From: Oerskovia turbata
GTDB lineage: Bacteria > Actinomycetota > Actinomycetes > Actinomycetales > Cellulomonadaceae
Length of the DNA stretch: 64,000 nucleotides
Reading direction: 5' to 3'
Assembly: GCF_000718325.1 (NCBI RefSeq)
Contig: NZ_JOFV01000008.1
Span: 223,155 to 287,154, forward strand
Shown one piece after another: positions 8,166 through 17,248 of the stretch. Each line of letters opens with the position of its first letter. Within the stretch, counting starts at the first letter, position 1. The translations under genes and the position numbers were made by a program. The notes under the pieces are model-generated. The model was not told where the DNA came from. It saw only the letters and a program-made list of their open reading frames with translations, and ran no database searches.

Positions 8166-9203
8166 CTAGGGGTTGTCGAGTCGAGCGCTCGGCGCGGCGC
8201 CCGTCGATCCGCGCACGATCAGCTCCGGCTGGAACAGCAGCTCCGAGCGCGGGGCCCGCTCTCCGGAGATCTCCGTGAGCAGCGCGCTGATGGCCGCCTG
8301 TCCCATCGCGGCGACCGGCTGGCGCACGGTCGTGAGCGGCGGGTCGGTGAACGCGATGAGCGGGGAGTCGTCGTAGCCGACGACCGACACGTCCTCGGGG
8401 ACGCGCAGCCCGCGCGACCGTGCGGCACGGATGGCGCCGAGCGCCATGAGGTCCGAGCCGCACACGATCGCGGTGTGCCCCGAGTCGATGAGCTCACCGG
8501 CCGCGGCCTGCCCGCCCTCGACCGTGAAGAGCGTGACCACGATGTGCTCGGAGGCCCGGTCGGTGTCCTCGATCAGCCCGTGCCGCACGAGGGCGTCCGC
8601 GAAGCTCGCGAGCTTGCGCTGAGCCGGGACGAAGCGTCCCGGACCGATCGCGAGACCGATCCTGCGGTGGCCCAGCGACTGCAGGTGACGGACCGAGAGC
8701 TCGACGCTCGCGACGTCGTCGGGCGAGACGAACGGGGCGTCCACGCCCGGCGCGTAGCCGTTGACCAGCACGATGGGCATGCCGCGGCTGCGCAGGCGCT
8801 CGTAGCGCTCGTGGCTCGCCTGGGTGTCGGCGTGCAGGCCCGAGATGAAGACGATGCCGTCGACCGCGTGGTCGAGCAGCATCTCGACGTACTCGTCCTC
8901 GGTGGTGCCGCCCGGTGACTGCGTGCACAGCAGGGGCGTGTATCCGTGCTCCGAGAGCAGCGACTCGACGACCTGGGCGAACGCGGGGAAGACGGGGTTC
9001 GTGAGCTCCGGGACGATCAGTCCCACCAGGCCGGCCGACCGGTTGCGGAGCTTCTCCGGGCGTTCGTACCCGAGGAGGTCGAGTGCGGCGAGGACGGCCT
9101 GGCGCGTCTCGCTCGCGACGCCGACCTTGCCGTTGAGGACGCGCGAGACCGTCGCAGTGCTGACGCCGGCCTGCTCGGCCAGATCTGTGAGACGGGTACG
9201 CAC
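8166..9203 (-). CDS. LacI-family transcriptional regulator of maltodextrin use
   Basis: Repressor of 345 residues. The N-terminal HTH reads RLTDLAEQAGVSTATVSRVLNGK, followed by the hinge and a periplasmic-binding-like sugar domain (GLIVPELTNPVFPAF; VVGYDDSPLIAFTDPPLTTVRQP). The chosen start is GTG at 9203, seven bases after TACACT on the minus strand, a leaderless arrangement. An alternative GTG at 9224 has a strong AGGAGG before it and would add seven residues. Its position between a glucosidase and a maltodextrin transporter, with CG-centred palindromes on both sides, indicates a MalR-like local regulator; the inducer is inferred to be a maltose-type sugar. Confidence 0.92.
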   Translation of the reverse strand: MRTRLTDLAEQAGVSTATVSRVLNGKVGVASETRQAVLAALDLLGYERPEKLRNRSAGLVGLIVPELTNPVFPAFAQVVESLLSEHGYTPLLCTQSPGGTTEDEYVEMLLDHAVDGIVFISGLHADTQASHERYERLRSRGMPIVLVNGYAPGVDAPFVSPDDVASVELSVRHLQSLGHRRIGLAIGPGRFVPAQRKLASFADALVRHGLIEDTDRASEHIVVTLFTVEGGQAAAGELIDSGHTAIVCGSDLMALGAIRAARSRGLRVPEDVSVVGYDDSPLIAFTDPPLTTVRQPVAAMGQAAISALLTEISGERAPRSELLFQPELIVRGSTGAAPSARLDNP

Positions 9204-9305
9204 GTGGGGGAGTGTAGGGGACACCGGACCTCCTCGTCCTGGTTGCTCGCGGGCTGGATGTCGCAGTCCCGGAGGCGGTGCGCGATGAGCTGTTTCACCG
9301 TGATG

Positions 9306-9319
9306 TGCAATGCGTTGCA
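9306..9319. promoter_or_regulatory. second LacI-type operator candidate
   Basis: TGCAATGCGTTGCA has exact 5-base arms (TGCAA/TTGCA) around a 4-base centre. It lies in the divergent region between the regulator (-) and the binding-protein gene (+), close to the perfect palindrome at 9331-9342. Confidence 0.45.
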
Positions 9320-9330
9320 TGAAAGTTACC

Positions 9331-9342
9331 GCAAGCGCTTGC
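9331..9342. promoter_or_regulatory. LacI-family operator upstream of the maltodextrin-binding gene
   Basis: GCAAGCGCTTGC, a perfect 12-base palindrome sharing the AAGCGCTT core with the site at 8152-8163. It is about 100 bases upstream of the binding-protein start, where it could repress both the transporter operon and the regulator. Confidence 0.7.
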
Positions 9343-9441
9343 ATCATGGCTACCCGGCATCGTACGGTCGTCCCCATCAGGGCCGAGGACGGCAGGTTCG
9401 CCACCCTCGGCTGACATCTCGAATGCTTGGGAGTGACTCAG

Positions 9442-10671
9442 ATGCGACGGAGCATCCTTCTTGCCGCAGCGCTCGGCACCACGCTGGCGCTCACAGCCTG
9501 CTCCGGCGGCGGTAGCGGAGACGACCCGACCACGGGGTCCGAGGACACGGCCGGCTCGACCGGTGCGCTGACGGTCTGGGTCGACGAGACCCGCCAGGCC
9601 GCGGTCACCGACGCGGCGAAGGCCTTCGAGACCGAGACCGGCACCACGGTCGAGGTCGTCCTCAAGAACTTCGACGACATCCGCGCGGACTTCCTCGCGC
9701 AGGTCCCCACGGGCAAGGGCCCCGACATCACGGTCGGCGCGCACGACTGGCTCGGCGAGTTCACGACCAACGGTGTCGTCGCACCGCTCGAGCTGGGCGA
9801 CAAGGCCGCCGAGTTCGAGAAGGTCTCGATCGAGGCCTTCACGCAGGACGGACAGGTCTACGGCCTGCCCTACGCGACCGAGAACATCGCCCTCATCCGC
9901 AACACCGCGCTCGCACCGGCAGCACCCGCCACGTGGGACGAGGCCGTCGCCGCCGGTCAGGCCGCCGGGACCAGGTTCCCCATCCTCGTCCAGTCGGACG
10001 GCGCCGACGGGGACCCCTACACCCACTACCCCCTGCAGACCTCGTTCGGCGCCCCGGTGTTCACGCAGAACGACGACGGCTCCTACAGCTCCGAGCTCGC
10101 GATGGGCGGCCCCGAGGGGCAGGCCTTCGCGACGTGGCTCGGCGCGCAGGGCGCAGCCGGCACGCTCAGCCAGGACACGACGTACGACATCGCGGTCGAG
10201 GCCTTCAAGAACGGCGAGTCGCCCTTCATCGTCGGCGGCCCGTGGATGATCGAGTCGTTCGAGGGTCTGAACCTCGCGATCGACCCGATCCCCAGTGCCG
10301 GTGGCCAGGCCGCCCAGCCGTTCGTGGGCGTCCAGGGCTTCTACCTGAGCAACCAGAGCAAGAACGCGCTCGTCGCCAACGACTTCCTCGTCAACTTCCT
10401 CTCGACCGAGGAGGCCCAGACGGCCCTGTACAAGGCGGGCAACCGTTCGCCGGCCCTCACCGTCTCGGCCGACAAGGCCGCCGCGGAGGACCCGATCATC
10501 GCCGGCTTCCGTGCCGTCGGTGCCGACGCCCTGCCCATGCCCTCCATCCCCGAGATGGCGTCCGTGTGGAGCTTCTGGGGCGTGACCGAGGCAGCGATCG
10601 TCGGCGGCGCCGACCCGATCACCACCTGGGACAAGATGATCGCCGACATCCAGGCAGCGATCGGTTCCTGA
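9442..10671 (+). CDS. malE: maltose/maltodextrin-binding lipoprotein
   Basis: Extracellular solute-binding protein family 1, 409 residues. The signal sequence ends in a lipobox (LTACSGGG) after MRRSILLAAALGTTLA, so it is membrane anchored. The mature part begins with GALTVWVDETRQAAV and contains the MalE-type KGPDITVGAHDWLGEF and PYATENIALIRNT segments. The start ATG 9442 has GGGAG eight bases upstream; in-frame TTG 9427 and GTG 9433 are less likely. It is the first gene of the rightward transporter operon. Substrate is inferred from family resemblance and from the two GH13 enzymes next door. Confidence 0.92.
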   Translation: MRRSILLAAALGTTLALTACSGGGSGDDPTTGSEDTAGSTGALTVWVDETRQAAVTDAAKAFETETGTTVEVVLKNFDDIRADFLAQVPTGKGPDITVGAHDWLGEFTTNGVVAPLELGDKAAEFEKVSIEAFTQDGQVYGLPYATENIALIRNTALAPAAPATWDEAVAAGQAAGTRFPILVQSDGADGDPYTHYPLQTSFGAPVFTQNDDGSYSSELAMGGPEGQAFATWLGAQGAAGTLSQDTTYDIAVEAFKNGESPFIVGGPWMIESFEGLNLAIDPIPSAGGQAAQPFVGVQGFYLSNQSKNALVANDFLVNFLSTEEAQTALYKAGNRSPALTVSADKAAAEDPIIAGFRAVGADALPMPSIPEMASVWSFWGVTEAAIVGGADPITTWDKMIADIQAAIGS

Positions 10672-10803
10672 TCACCTGACACCCTGGCCGTGGCGCCCCA
10701 CCGGGCGCCACGGCCGCGGGTCGTCGGCGCACCCCGCACGAGCGGCGCTGCGCCAGCCCCATGACGCGGGCCGGTACCCGTGTCGCACGACTACGGAGGC
10801 TCG

Positions 10804-12456
10804 ATGTCCGCCCCACAGATCACGCCCACCGACACCGCCGTCGGCGCTCCGGAGGACTCCGGGCCGCCCGAGGGGCCGCGCAGGGCGCGCCCGCGCCGGG
10901 ACCGCGACGGGTCGCACGCCCGGAACTACAGCCCCGGGTTCTTCGCCAAGCTCGCCCTCATGGCGGTCATCGACGCGCTGGGCGTGTACGTGGTCTGGTC
11001 CGCGTGGACGGCCGAGTCGTACGGCATCCTCGCCGCGTCGGCGGCCATGCTGGTCGCGGCCAACTGGGTCTACTTCTCCAAGCGCGCGCTGCCGCTCAAG
11101 TACATCCTGCCTGGCCTGATCTTCCTGCTGGCCTACCAGATCTTCGTGGTGGCCTACACGGGTTACATCGCCTTCACCAACTACGGCACGGGTCACAACT
11201 CGACCAAGGAGCAGGCGATCGAGGCCCTGCTCGTCCAGAACGAGCGCCGCGTCGAAGGCTCCGAGTCGGCCCCGCTCACGGTCGTCGAGGACGGCGGCAC
11301 CCTCGCCTTCGCGATCGTCACGCCCGACGGCGACGTCGAGGTCGGCTCGGCCGAGCAGCCCCTGACCGTGGTCGACGACGCGACGGTCGAGGCCGGCCGC
11401 GCGACGGAGGTCCCCGGGTACACGGTCCTCGAGCGCGGTCAGGTGCTCCAGCGCCAGGAGGAGGTCACGAACCTCCGCGTTCCTGTGTCCGACGACCCGG
11501 AGGCCGGGTCCATCCGTACCCCGGACGCGATGACCGGGTTCGTGTACACGTCGACGCTCGAGTACGACGACGCGGCCGACACCATGACGGACACGACGAC
11601 CGGCACCGTCTACACCCCCAACGACGACGGCCAGTTCGAGGCCGCGGACGGCACGACGCTCGCCGTCGGGTGGCGCGTGGCGGTCGGGTTCGACAACTTC
11701 GTCACCGCCTTCTCCGACGGGCGCTACGCGCAGCCCTTCGTCAAGATCCTCGCGTGGACGTTCGTGTTCGCGATCGGGTCCGTGGCGACCACGTTCCTGC
11801 TGGGCCTGTTCCTCGCGATCACGTTCAACGACGTGCGCATGCGCGGTCGCAAGATCTACCGCGTGCTCATGATCCTGCCGTACGCGATCCCGGGCTTCCT
11901 CGCGGCGCTGCTGTGGTCGGGTCTGCTCAACACGCGGTTCGGCTTCGTCAACGAGGTCCTGCTGGGCGGGGCGGAGATCCAGTGGCTCACGGACCCGGTG
12001 CTCGCGAAGCTCTCGGTGCTGTTCGTGAACCTGTGGCTGGGCTTCCCCTACATGTTCCTGATCTGCACGGGTGCCCTGCAGTCGCTGCCGTCGGACGTCA
12101 TGGAGGCCGCGAAGATCGACGGCGCCGGCCGCTGGCGCACGTGGCGCTCGGTCACGCTGCCGCTGCTGCTCATCTCGACCGCGCCCCTGCTGATCTCGTC
12201 GTTCGCGTTCAACTTCAACAACTTCACGCTCATCTACATGCTCACCGGGGGTGGTCCACGGTTCGGGGACGCCTCGGTGCCGCTGGGGCACACCGACATC
12301 CTGATCTCGATGGTCTACCAGATCTCCGGGGTCGACGGGTCGGCTCCGAAGAACTTCGGGCTCGCGAGCGCGCTGTCGATCGTCATCTTCGTGATCGTCG
12401 GCACCATCTCTGCCCTGGCCTTCCGGAGCACCCGCAAGTTCGAGGAGATCAACTGA
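10804..12456 (+). CDS. malF: maltodextrin ABC transporter permease MalF
   Basis: Membrane permease, 550 residues. The C-terminal half is a standard ABC permease with the EAA loop EAAKIDGAGRWRTW and six membrane segments. Ahead of it are three to four hydrophobic segments and then an extracytoplasmic insertion of roughly 150 residues (from about HNSTKEQ to VGWRVAVG), like the P2 loop of enteric MalF, which contacts the binding protein. The start ATG 10804 has GGAGG four bases upstream; an upstream in-frame GTG at 10780 lacks such a site. The protein ends one base before malG begins. Confidence 0.93.
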   Translation: MSAPQITPTDTAVGAPEDSGPPEGPRRARPRRDRDGSHARNYSPGFFAKLALMAVIDALGVYVVWSAWTAESYGILAASAAMLVAANWVYFSKRALPLKYILPGLIFLLAYQIFVVAYTGYIAFTNYGTGHNSTKEQAIEALLVQNERRVEGSESAPLTVVEDGGTLAFAIVTPDGDVEVGSAEQPLTVVDDATVEAGRATEVPGYTVLERGQVLQRQEEVTNLRVPVSDDPEAGSIRTPDAMTGFVYTSTLEYDDAADTMTDTTTGTVYTPNDDGQFEAADGTTLAVGWRVAVGFDNFVTAFSDGRYAQPFVKILAWTFVFAIGSVATTFLLGLFLAITFNDVRMRGRKIYRVLMILPYAIPGFLAALLWSGLLNTRFGFVNEVLLGGAEIQWLTDPVLAKLSVLFVNLWLGFPYMFLICTGALQSLPSDVMEAAKIDGAGRWRTWRSVTLPLLLISTAPLLISSFAFNFNNFTLIYMLTGGGPRFGDASVPLGHTDILISMVYQISGVDGSAPKNFGLASALSIVIFVIVGTISALAFRSTRKFEEIN

Positions 12457-12457
12457 C

Positions 12458-13390
12458 ATGGCGACCACCTCTGTCTCCGCTCCCGTCGGCTCGGCGGGCT
12501 CGTCCTCCGGTGGCGCGTCCGTTCCTGGGGGCCGCACGCGCATGAAGCCCGGCCGCTGGTTCAGCGAGCTCGGCTGGCGTCACCTCGTGGGCGTCGTCGC
12601 GGTCGTGTTCGCGGGGTTCCCGCTGGTCTACGTCCTGTCGGCGTCGCTGTCCGAGAACGGCACCCTCACGGGCTCCAACACGCTCTTCGCCGACGTCAGC
12701 TCGGCGAACTACGCGGAGCTCGGCGACTCGCTGTTCTGGACGTGGATGCTCAACACGCTCGTGATCGCGGTCGCGACGTCGGTCGGCACCGTCCTCATGG
12801 GTGCCGCCGCGGCGTACGCGTTCTCACGGTTCCGCTTCACGGGTCGCCGCACGGGCCTGACGTCGCTGCTCATCATCCAGATGTTCCCGCAGATGCTCGC
12901 GTTCATCGCGATCTTCCTGCTGCTCCTGAGCCTCGGCGACGTGGTCCCGGCTCTCGGCCTGGACAGCAAGCTGGCGCTGATCTGCGTGTACCTCGGTGGC
13001 GCGCTGGGCGTGAACACGTTCCTCATGTACGGGTTCTTCAACACGGTCCCGCGCGAGCTCGACGAGGCCGCGAAGCTCGACGGCGCGACGCACGCCCAGA
13101 TCTACTGGACGATCATCCTGCGTCTCGTGGCACCGATCCTGGCCGTCGTGGCGCTGCTGTCCTTCATCAGCACGTACGGCGAGTTCATGATCGCGCGCAT
13201 CATCCTGACCTCGGAGTCGAACTGGACGCTCGCGGTCGGCCTGTACGGGTGGGTCTCGTCGCTACGCGAGGCGAACTGGGGCCTGTTCACCGCGGGCGCG
13301 GTCATCTCGACGCTCCCGGTGCTGGCGCTGTTCCTCTACCTGCAGAAGTACATCGTGGGCGGCCTGACGGCCGGCTCGGTCAAGGGCTGA
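12458..13390 (+). CDS. malG: maltodextrin ABC transporter permease MalG
   Basis: Second permease of the transporter, 310 residues, with six membrane segments and the EAA motif ELDEAAKLDGATHAQIYW. A Gly/Ser-rich, probably disordered cytoplasmic N-terminus of about 30 residues precedes the first membrane segment. The start ATG lies one base after the malF stop and the downstream GH13 gene begins three bases after its own stop, so this is one operon. No ATPase gene is present; in many actinobacteria a shared MsiK-type ATPase encoded elsewhere energises such transporters. Confidence 0.93.
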   Translation: MATTSVSAPVGSAGSSSGGASVPGGRTRMKPGRWFSELGWRHLVGVVAVVFAGFPLVYVLSASLSENGTLTGSNTLFADVSSANYAELGDSLFWTWMLNTLVIAVATSVGTVLMGAAAAYAFSRFRFTGRRTGLTSLLIIQMFPQMLAFIAIFLLLLSLGDVVPALGLDSKLALICVYLGGALGVNTFLMYGFFNTVPRELDEAAKLDGATHAQIYWTIILRLVAPILAVVALLSFISTYGEFMIARIILTSESNWTLAVGLYGWVSSLREANWGLFTAGAVISTLPVLALFLYLQKYIVGGLTAGSVKG

Positions 13391-13393
13391 GGC

Positions 13394-15286
13394 ATGAGCA
13401 CCACCGTGCCCGACGACGTCACGCCCGCCGGGAGGACCACCTCGCCCCGCGAGGTGGTCGCCCTGGCCGCGCACCACGACGGCTCCGAGGTCTACGTCCC
13501 CGGCGGTACGCCTGCCCTGGGGGACGTGGTCCCGGTCCGGGTCCGTGTGCCACGGGTTCCCGGCGGTGCCGACGCGCAGGTCCGGGCCGTGTGGCTGCGG
13601 ACCGTGCGCGACGGCGAGCCGCGGCTCTCGGAGGCTCGCCTCGAACGGCAGGACGAGCACGAGTCCTGGTACGTGGCCGACGTCCTGGTCCACAACCCGG
13701 TCACGAGCTACCGGTTCTTCCTGGACGTCCCGGGCGGGTACCGGTGGCTCAACGGCCGCGGGCTCTTCGACCGTGACGTGCCGGACGCCGCGGACTTCCG
13801 GCTCACGGTCCACCCGCCTGCCCCGTCGTGGATGGGCGACGGCGTCGTGTACCAGGTCTTCCCGGACCGGTTCGCCCGCTCGGCCGAGGCTGACGCGCGG
13901 CCGCTCCCGGACTGGGCCCAGCCGGCCGACTGGGACGACGAGCCGCTCGCGGCCGGCCCCGGCGTCGGGACGCAGTACTACGGCGGTGACCTGCGGGGCA
14001 TCGAGGAGCGCCTGGACCACCTCGAGGCGCTCGGCGTCGGGACGGTCTACCTGACCCCGGTCTTCCCGGGGCGCTCCAACCACCGCTACGACGCGAGCAC
14101 GTTCGACCACGTCGACCCGCTGCTGGGCGGCGACGAGGCGTACGCGTCGCTCTCGCGGGCCGTGCACGCGCGCGGGATGCGGCTGCTCGGTGACCTCACG
14201 ACCAACCACACGGGCGCGGGCCACGAGTGGTTCGAGCGCGCGCACGCCGACGAGTCGAGCGTCGAACGCGACTGGTTCTACTGGACGCCGGGCGAGCCCG
14301 GGTACGTGGGCTGGCTCGAGCACGCGTCGCTGCCCAAGCTCAACTACGGCTCGCCCACGCTCGGGGCGAGGATGATCGACGGGCCGGGCTCCGTCGTCGG
14401 GCGCTACCTGGGGGAGCCCTTCGCGCTCGACGGGTGGCGCATCGACGTCGCGAACATGACGGGGCGCTACGCCGACGAGGACCGCACGCTCGAGATCGCG
14501 CGCCGGATCCGCGCGACCATGGCCGCGATCAACCCCGACGCGGTCCTGGTGAGCGAGCACTTCCACGACGCCTCGCTCGACCTCGCGGGCGACGGCTGGC
14601 ACGCCAACATGAACTACTCGGCGTTCACGCGCCCGATCTGGACGTGGCTCGCGCCGCACGGCTCGACCGTCCCGTTCCTCGGGCTGCCCGTCACGACGCC
14701 GCGTCGCGGCGGGCGCAGCATGGTCGAGACCATGCGCGACTTCGACGCCGTGCTGCCGTGGTCGGTCACGTCGCGACAGTGGAACATGCTCGGGTCGCAC
14801 GACACCCCTCGCCTGCGCTCGATCGTGGGCTCGGCCGAGATGGTCGAGGTCGCCGCGACGCTCCTGCTGACCTACCCCGGCACGCCCGTGATGTTCGCGG
14901 GCGACGAGGTGGGGCTCACGGGCACCAACGGCGAGCACGCGCGCGCGACCATGCCGTGGGACCGCCCCGACCGCTGGGACCCCGGCACGTTCGAGGTCTA
15001 CCGGCGGCTCGTCGCGCTGCGCCGGGGGAGCCGGGCGCTGCGCGAGGGCGGACTGCGCTGGCTCGTGGTCGACGACGACGCCGTGGCCTACCTGCGCGAG
15101 ACGACCGACGAGCGCGTGCTCGTCGTCGTCGCGCGGGACGACTGGGCCGGGGCGCGCCTGCCGCGCCACCTGCTCGACGGGGCCGACGCCGAGCGGCTGT
15201 ACGGCGACCTGGGCCTCGACGTCTCGGCCGCGGGCCTTGACGTGGCGGGCGACGGCCCGGGCGTCGGGGTGTGGCGGCTGGCCTGA
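13394..15286 (+). CDS. GH13 maltodextrin-degrading enzyme (neopullulanase/cyclomaltodextrinase type)
   Basis: 630 residues without a signal peptide. An N-terminal beta-sandwich of about 140 residues resembling CBM34 (to about DFRLTVHPP) precedes a GH13 barrel: region I GDLTTNH at about 266-272, region II GWRIDVANMT with nucleophile Asp at about 351, region III LVSEHFHD with Glu at about 388, and region IV LGSHDTPRLR at about 467-474. This layout matches intracellular MalZ, neopullulanase and cyclomaltodextrinase enzymes that open imported maltodextrins. It is the last gene of the malE-malF-malG operon, so transported oligosaccharides would be cut here and finished by the divergently encoded alpha-glucosidase. 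Confidence 0.92.
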   Translation: MSTTVPDDVTPAGRTTSPREVVALAAHHDGSEVYVPGGTPALGDVVPVRVRVPRVPGGADAQVRAVWLRTVRDGEPRLSEARLERQDEHESWYVADVLVHNPVTSYRFFLDVPGGYRWLNGRGLFDRDVPDAADFRLTVHPPAPSWMGDGVVYQVFPDRFARSAEADARPLPDWAQPADWDDEPLAAGPGVGTQYYGGDLRGIEERLDHLEALGVGTVYLTPVFPGRSNHRYDASTFDHVDPLLGGDEAYASLSRAVHARGMRLLGDLTTNHTGAGHEWFERAHADESSVERDWFYWTPGEPGYVGWLEHASLPKLNYGSPTLGARMIDGPGSVVGRYLGEPFALDGWRIDVANMTGRYADEDRTLEIARRIRATMAAINPDAVLVSEHFHDASLDLAGDGWHANMNYSAFTRPIWTWLAPHGSTVPFLGLPVTTPRRGGRSMVETMRDFDAVLPWSVTSRQWNMLGSHDTPRLRSIVGSAEMVEVAATLLLTYPGTPVMFAGDEVGLTGTNGEHARATMPWDRPDRWDPGTFEVYRRLVALRRGSRALREGGLRWLVVDDDAVAYLRETTDERVLVVVARDDWAGARLPRHLLDGADAERLYGDLGLDVSAAGLDVAGDGPGVGVWRLA

Positions 15287-15345
15287 GCCGCAGCGGCCCG
15301 CGACGGAGCCCTGGGGACGAGCACCACGGTGACCCGCCGCGTCGA

Positions 15346-15351
15346 TAGGGT
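15346..15351 (+). promoter_or_regulatory. leaderless -10 element of dgt
   Basis: TAGGGT followed by seven bases and the GTG at 15359. Transcription would start at or next to the start codon, so the mRNA should lack a ribosome-binding site. Confidence 0.6.
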
Positions 15352-15358
15352 GGGACCC

Positions 15359-16636
15359 GTGCCCCACACGATGCCAGGAAGCGCCCTCGGATACTCGGCC
15401 CACGACGTCGAGCGATGGGTTCCCGAGCCGCCCAAGAGCAAGGCCCGCACGCCCTTCGAGCGCGACCGGGCGCGTGTGGTCCACTCCTCGGCGCTGCGTC
15501 GGCTCGGCGCCAAGACCCAGGTGCTGGGGCCGGGCTCCGACGACTTCGTGCGCACGCGCCTGACGCACAGCCTCGAGGTCGCGCAGGTGGGCCGGGAGAT
15601 GGGGCGTGCGCTCGGGTGCGACCCGGACGTCGTCGACACCGCGTGCCTGGCCCACGACCTGGGGCACCCGCCGTTCGGGCACAACGGTGAGCGGGCGCTC
15701 GCGGAGATCATGGCGGACCACGGCGGCTTCGAGGGCAACGCCCAGACGCTGCGGCTCCTGACGCGTCTCGAGCCCAAGGTCTTCGCCGCGGACGGTACCC
15801 CGGTAGGCCTCAACCTGACCCGTGCGAGCCTCGACGCGAGCGTCAAGTACCCGTGGCGCCGGGGCGAGGGGCCGCTGCGCGCGGACGGCTCCACGACGCA
15901 CAAGTTCGGCGTCTACCCCGACGACGTGCCCGTCTACACGTGGCTGCGCGAAGGGGCCCCCGAGCACGTCAAGTGCATGGAGGCGCAGGTCATGGACCTG
16001 GCCGACGACATCTCCTACTCGGTGCACGACGTCGAGGACGCGATCGTGGGCGGCAAGCTCGACCTCGCGGTCCTCGCGGACCCCGACGAGCGGGCGCGGG
16101 TCGTGGCTGCGGTCCGCGCCTGGTACGGCGACGCGTACACCGCGGACGAGCTCGACGCAGCGATCTCCCGGCTCGAGTCCACCGGCCACCTGATGCGCGG
16201 GTTCGACGGGTCGCGCCGGGCGCTCGCGGCCCTCAAGGACTCGACGAGCCAGCTCATCGGGCGCTTCAGCGGGTCGGCGCAGGCCGCGACGCGCGAGGAG
16301 TACGGCGACGGTCCCCTCACGCGCTACTCGGCGCGCCTGGTCGTCCCGGAGGCGACGTCCGCCGAGATCCTCGCGCTCAAGGGCATGGCGGTCGCGTACG
16401 TCATGGCCCCGCGCGAGGAGGAGCCGCTGCACCACCGTCAGCGCGAGGTCCTGGCGAACCTCGTCGAGGTCCTGGTCGACAAGGCGCCGGACGCGCTCGA
16501 GGCGCCGTTCGCGGCGGACTGGGTCGAGGCGCCCGACGACGCCGCTCGCCTCCGGGTCGTCGTCGACCAGGTCGCGTCGCTCACCGACGTGAGCGCCTAC
16601 CAGCTCCACGAGAGGTGGGTCGGCAGGACGCGTTGA
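15359..16636 (+). CDS. dgt: deoxyguanosinetriphosphate triphosphohydrolase-like protein
   Basis: HD-domain dNTP triphosphohydrolase of 425 residues that splits dNTPs to nucleoside and triphosphate. Metal-binding residues are in TRLTHSLEVAQVGR and CLAHDLGHPPFGHNGE (the HD pair), with a further Asp in DLADDISYSVHDVED. The N-terminal ARTPFERDRARVVHSSALRRL block is the family signature. The start is set at GTG 15359 because TAGGGT lies seven bases upstream; an in-frame GTG at 15329 would add ten residues with no family similarity. It is followed by dnaG with only the VOC/AraC pair between, and dgt next to dnaG is common in actinobacteria. Confidence 0.93.
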   Translation: MPHTMPGSALGYSAHDVERWVPEPPKSKARTPFERDRARVVHSSALRRLGAKTQVLGPGSDDFVRTRLTHSLEVAQVGREMGRALGCDPDVVDTACLAHDLGHPPFGHNGERALAEIMADHGGFEGNAQTLRLLTRLEPKVFAADGTPVGLNLTRASLDASVKYPWRRGEGPLRADGSTTHKFGVYPDDVPVYTWLREGAPEHVKCMEAQVMDLADDISYSVHDVEDAIVGGKLDLAVLADPDERARVVAAVRAWYGDAYTADELDAAISRLESTGHLMRGFDGSRRALAALKDSTSQLIGRFSGSAQAATREEYGDGPLTRYSARLVVPEATSAEILALKGMAVAYVMAPREEEPLHHRQREVLANLVEVLVDKAPDALEAPFAADWVEAPDDAARLRVVVDQVASLTDVSAYQLHERWVGRTR

Positions 16637-16704
16637 GTCCCGTCCAGAGGTCAGGGCCATCACGGCGTCAACGGCGTCGGCCGTCGGCTTCGTGCGGGTC
16701 AGGC

Positions 16705-17166
16705 TCAGCCCGCGGGTTGCTCGCTCATCCAGACGTCGCTCGCGCGCTGCACGTCCTCGGCCGTGACCGAGTCGGCGACCGTCGTGAAGTACCACCGGTG
16801 CCCGAAGGGGCAGCGTACCGAGGCCTGTCGGAAGCCCTCGAACCAGTCCGCGGGCTCAGCGGTGCTCACCGCCCCCGCCGCGATGGCCCGGGCGTAGGCG
16901 GCGTCGGTGTCGGGGACGGGCAGCGTGAACGACACAGGCGTCGGCCCCTCGGGATCCGGTGCCACCGAACCCGCGCCCGGGAACTCCTGGGCGACCGTGA
17001 ACGTCGAGAACCCCGACGCGGTGGGCAGCCGCAGGTCCGAGTGAATGACCGCGTCCCCGGCCGAGATGACGTCGTCGACCTCGGCGCCGAACGCCGCGAC
17101 GTAGAAGTCGATCGCGGCCCGCGCGTCGGAGACGGCAAGGTTCGGGTGCAGGGCTGACATGTCCAT
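16705..17166 (-). CDS. VOC-superfamily (glyoxalase/PhnB-like) protein
   Basis: Small cytoplasmic protein of 153 residues with two betaalphabetabetabeta modules of the vicinal-oxygen-chelate fold: HPNLAVSDARAAIDFYVAAFGAEV opens the first and PVPDTDAAYARAIAAGA the second. PhnB-like proteins of this type lack a firmly known substrate. The start ATG 17166 has GGAGG four bases upstream. It faces away from the AraC-type regulator gene 82 bases off, so that regulator may control it. Confidence 0.85.
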   Translation of the reverse strand: MDMSALHPNLAVSDARAAIDFYVAAFGAEVDDVISAGDAVIHSDLRLPTASGFSTFTVAQEFPGAGSVAPDPEGPTPVSFTLPVPDTDAAYARAIAAGAVSTAEPADWFEGFRQASVRCPFGHRWYFTTVADSVTAEDVQRASDVWMSEQPAG

Positions 17167-17248
17167 GGTTCCTCCAGTGGTGGGTGTTGCCGGTTCGTGG
17201 TGCGTCGGATCCATCGTCCTGTCGGTGCTCGGTGGCAGTCTTGGAGGA

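Noticed and set aside
13262..16795. 1177-codon minus-strand frame
   Set aside because: Runs antisense through malG, the GH13 gene and dgt, all of which show clear catalytic or family motifs on the plus strand.
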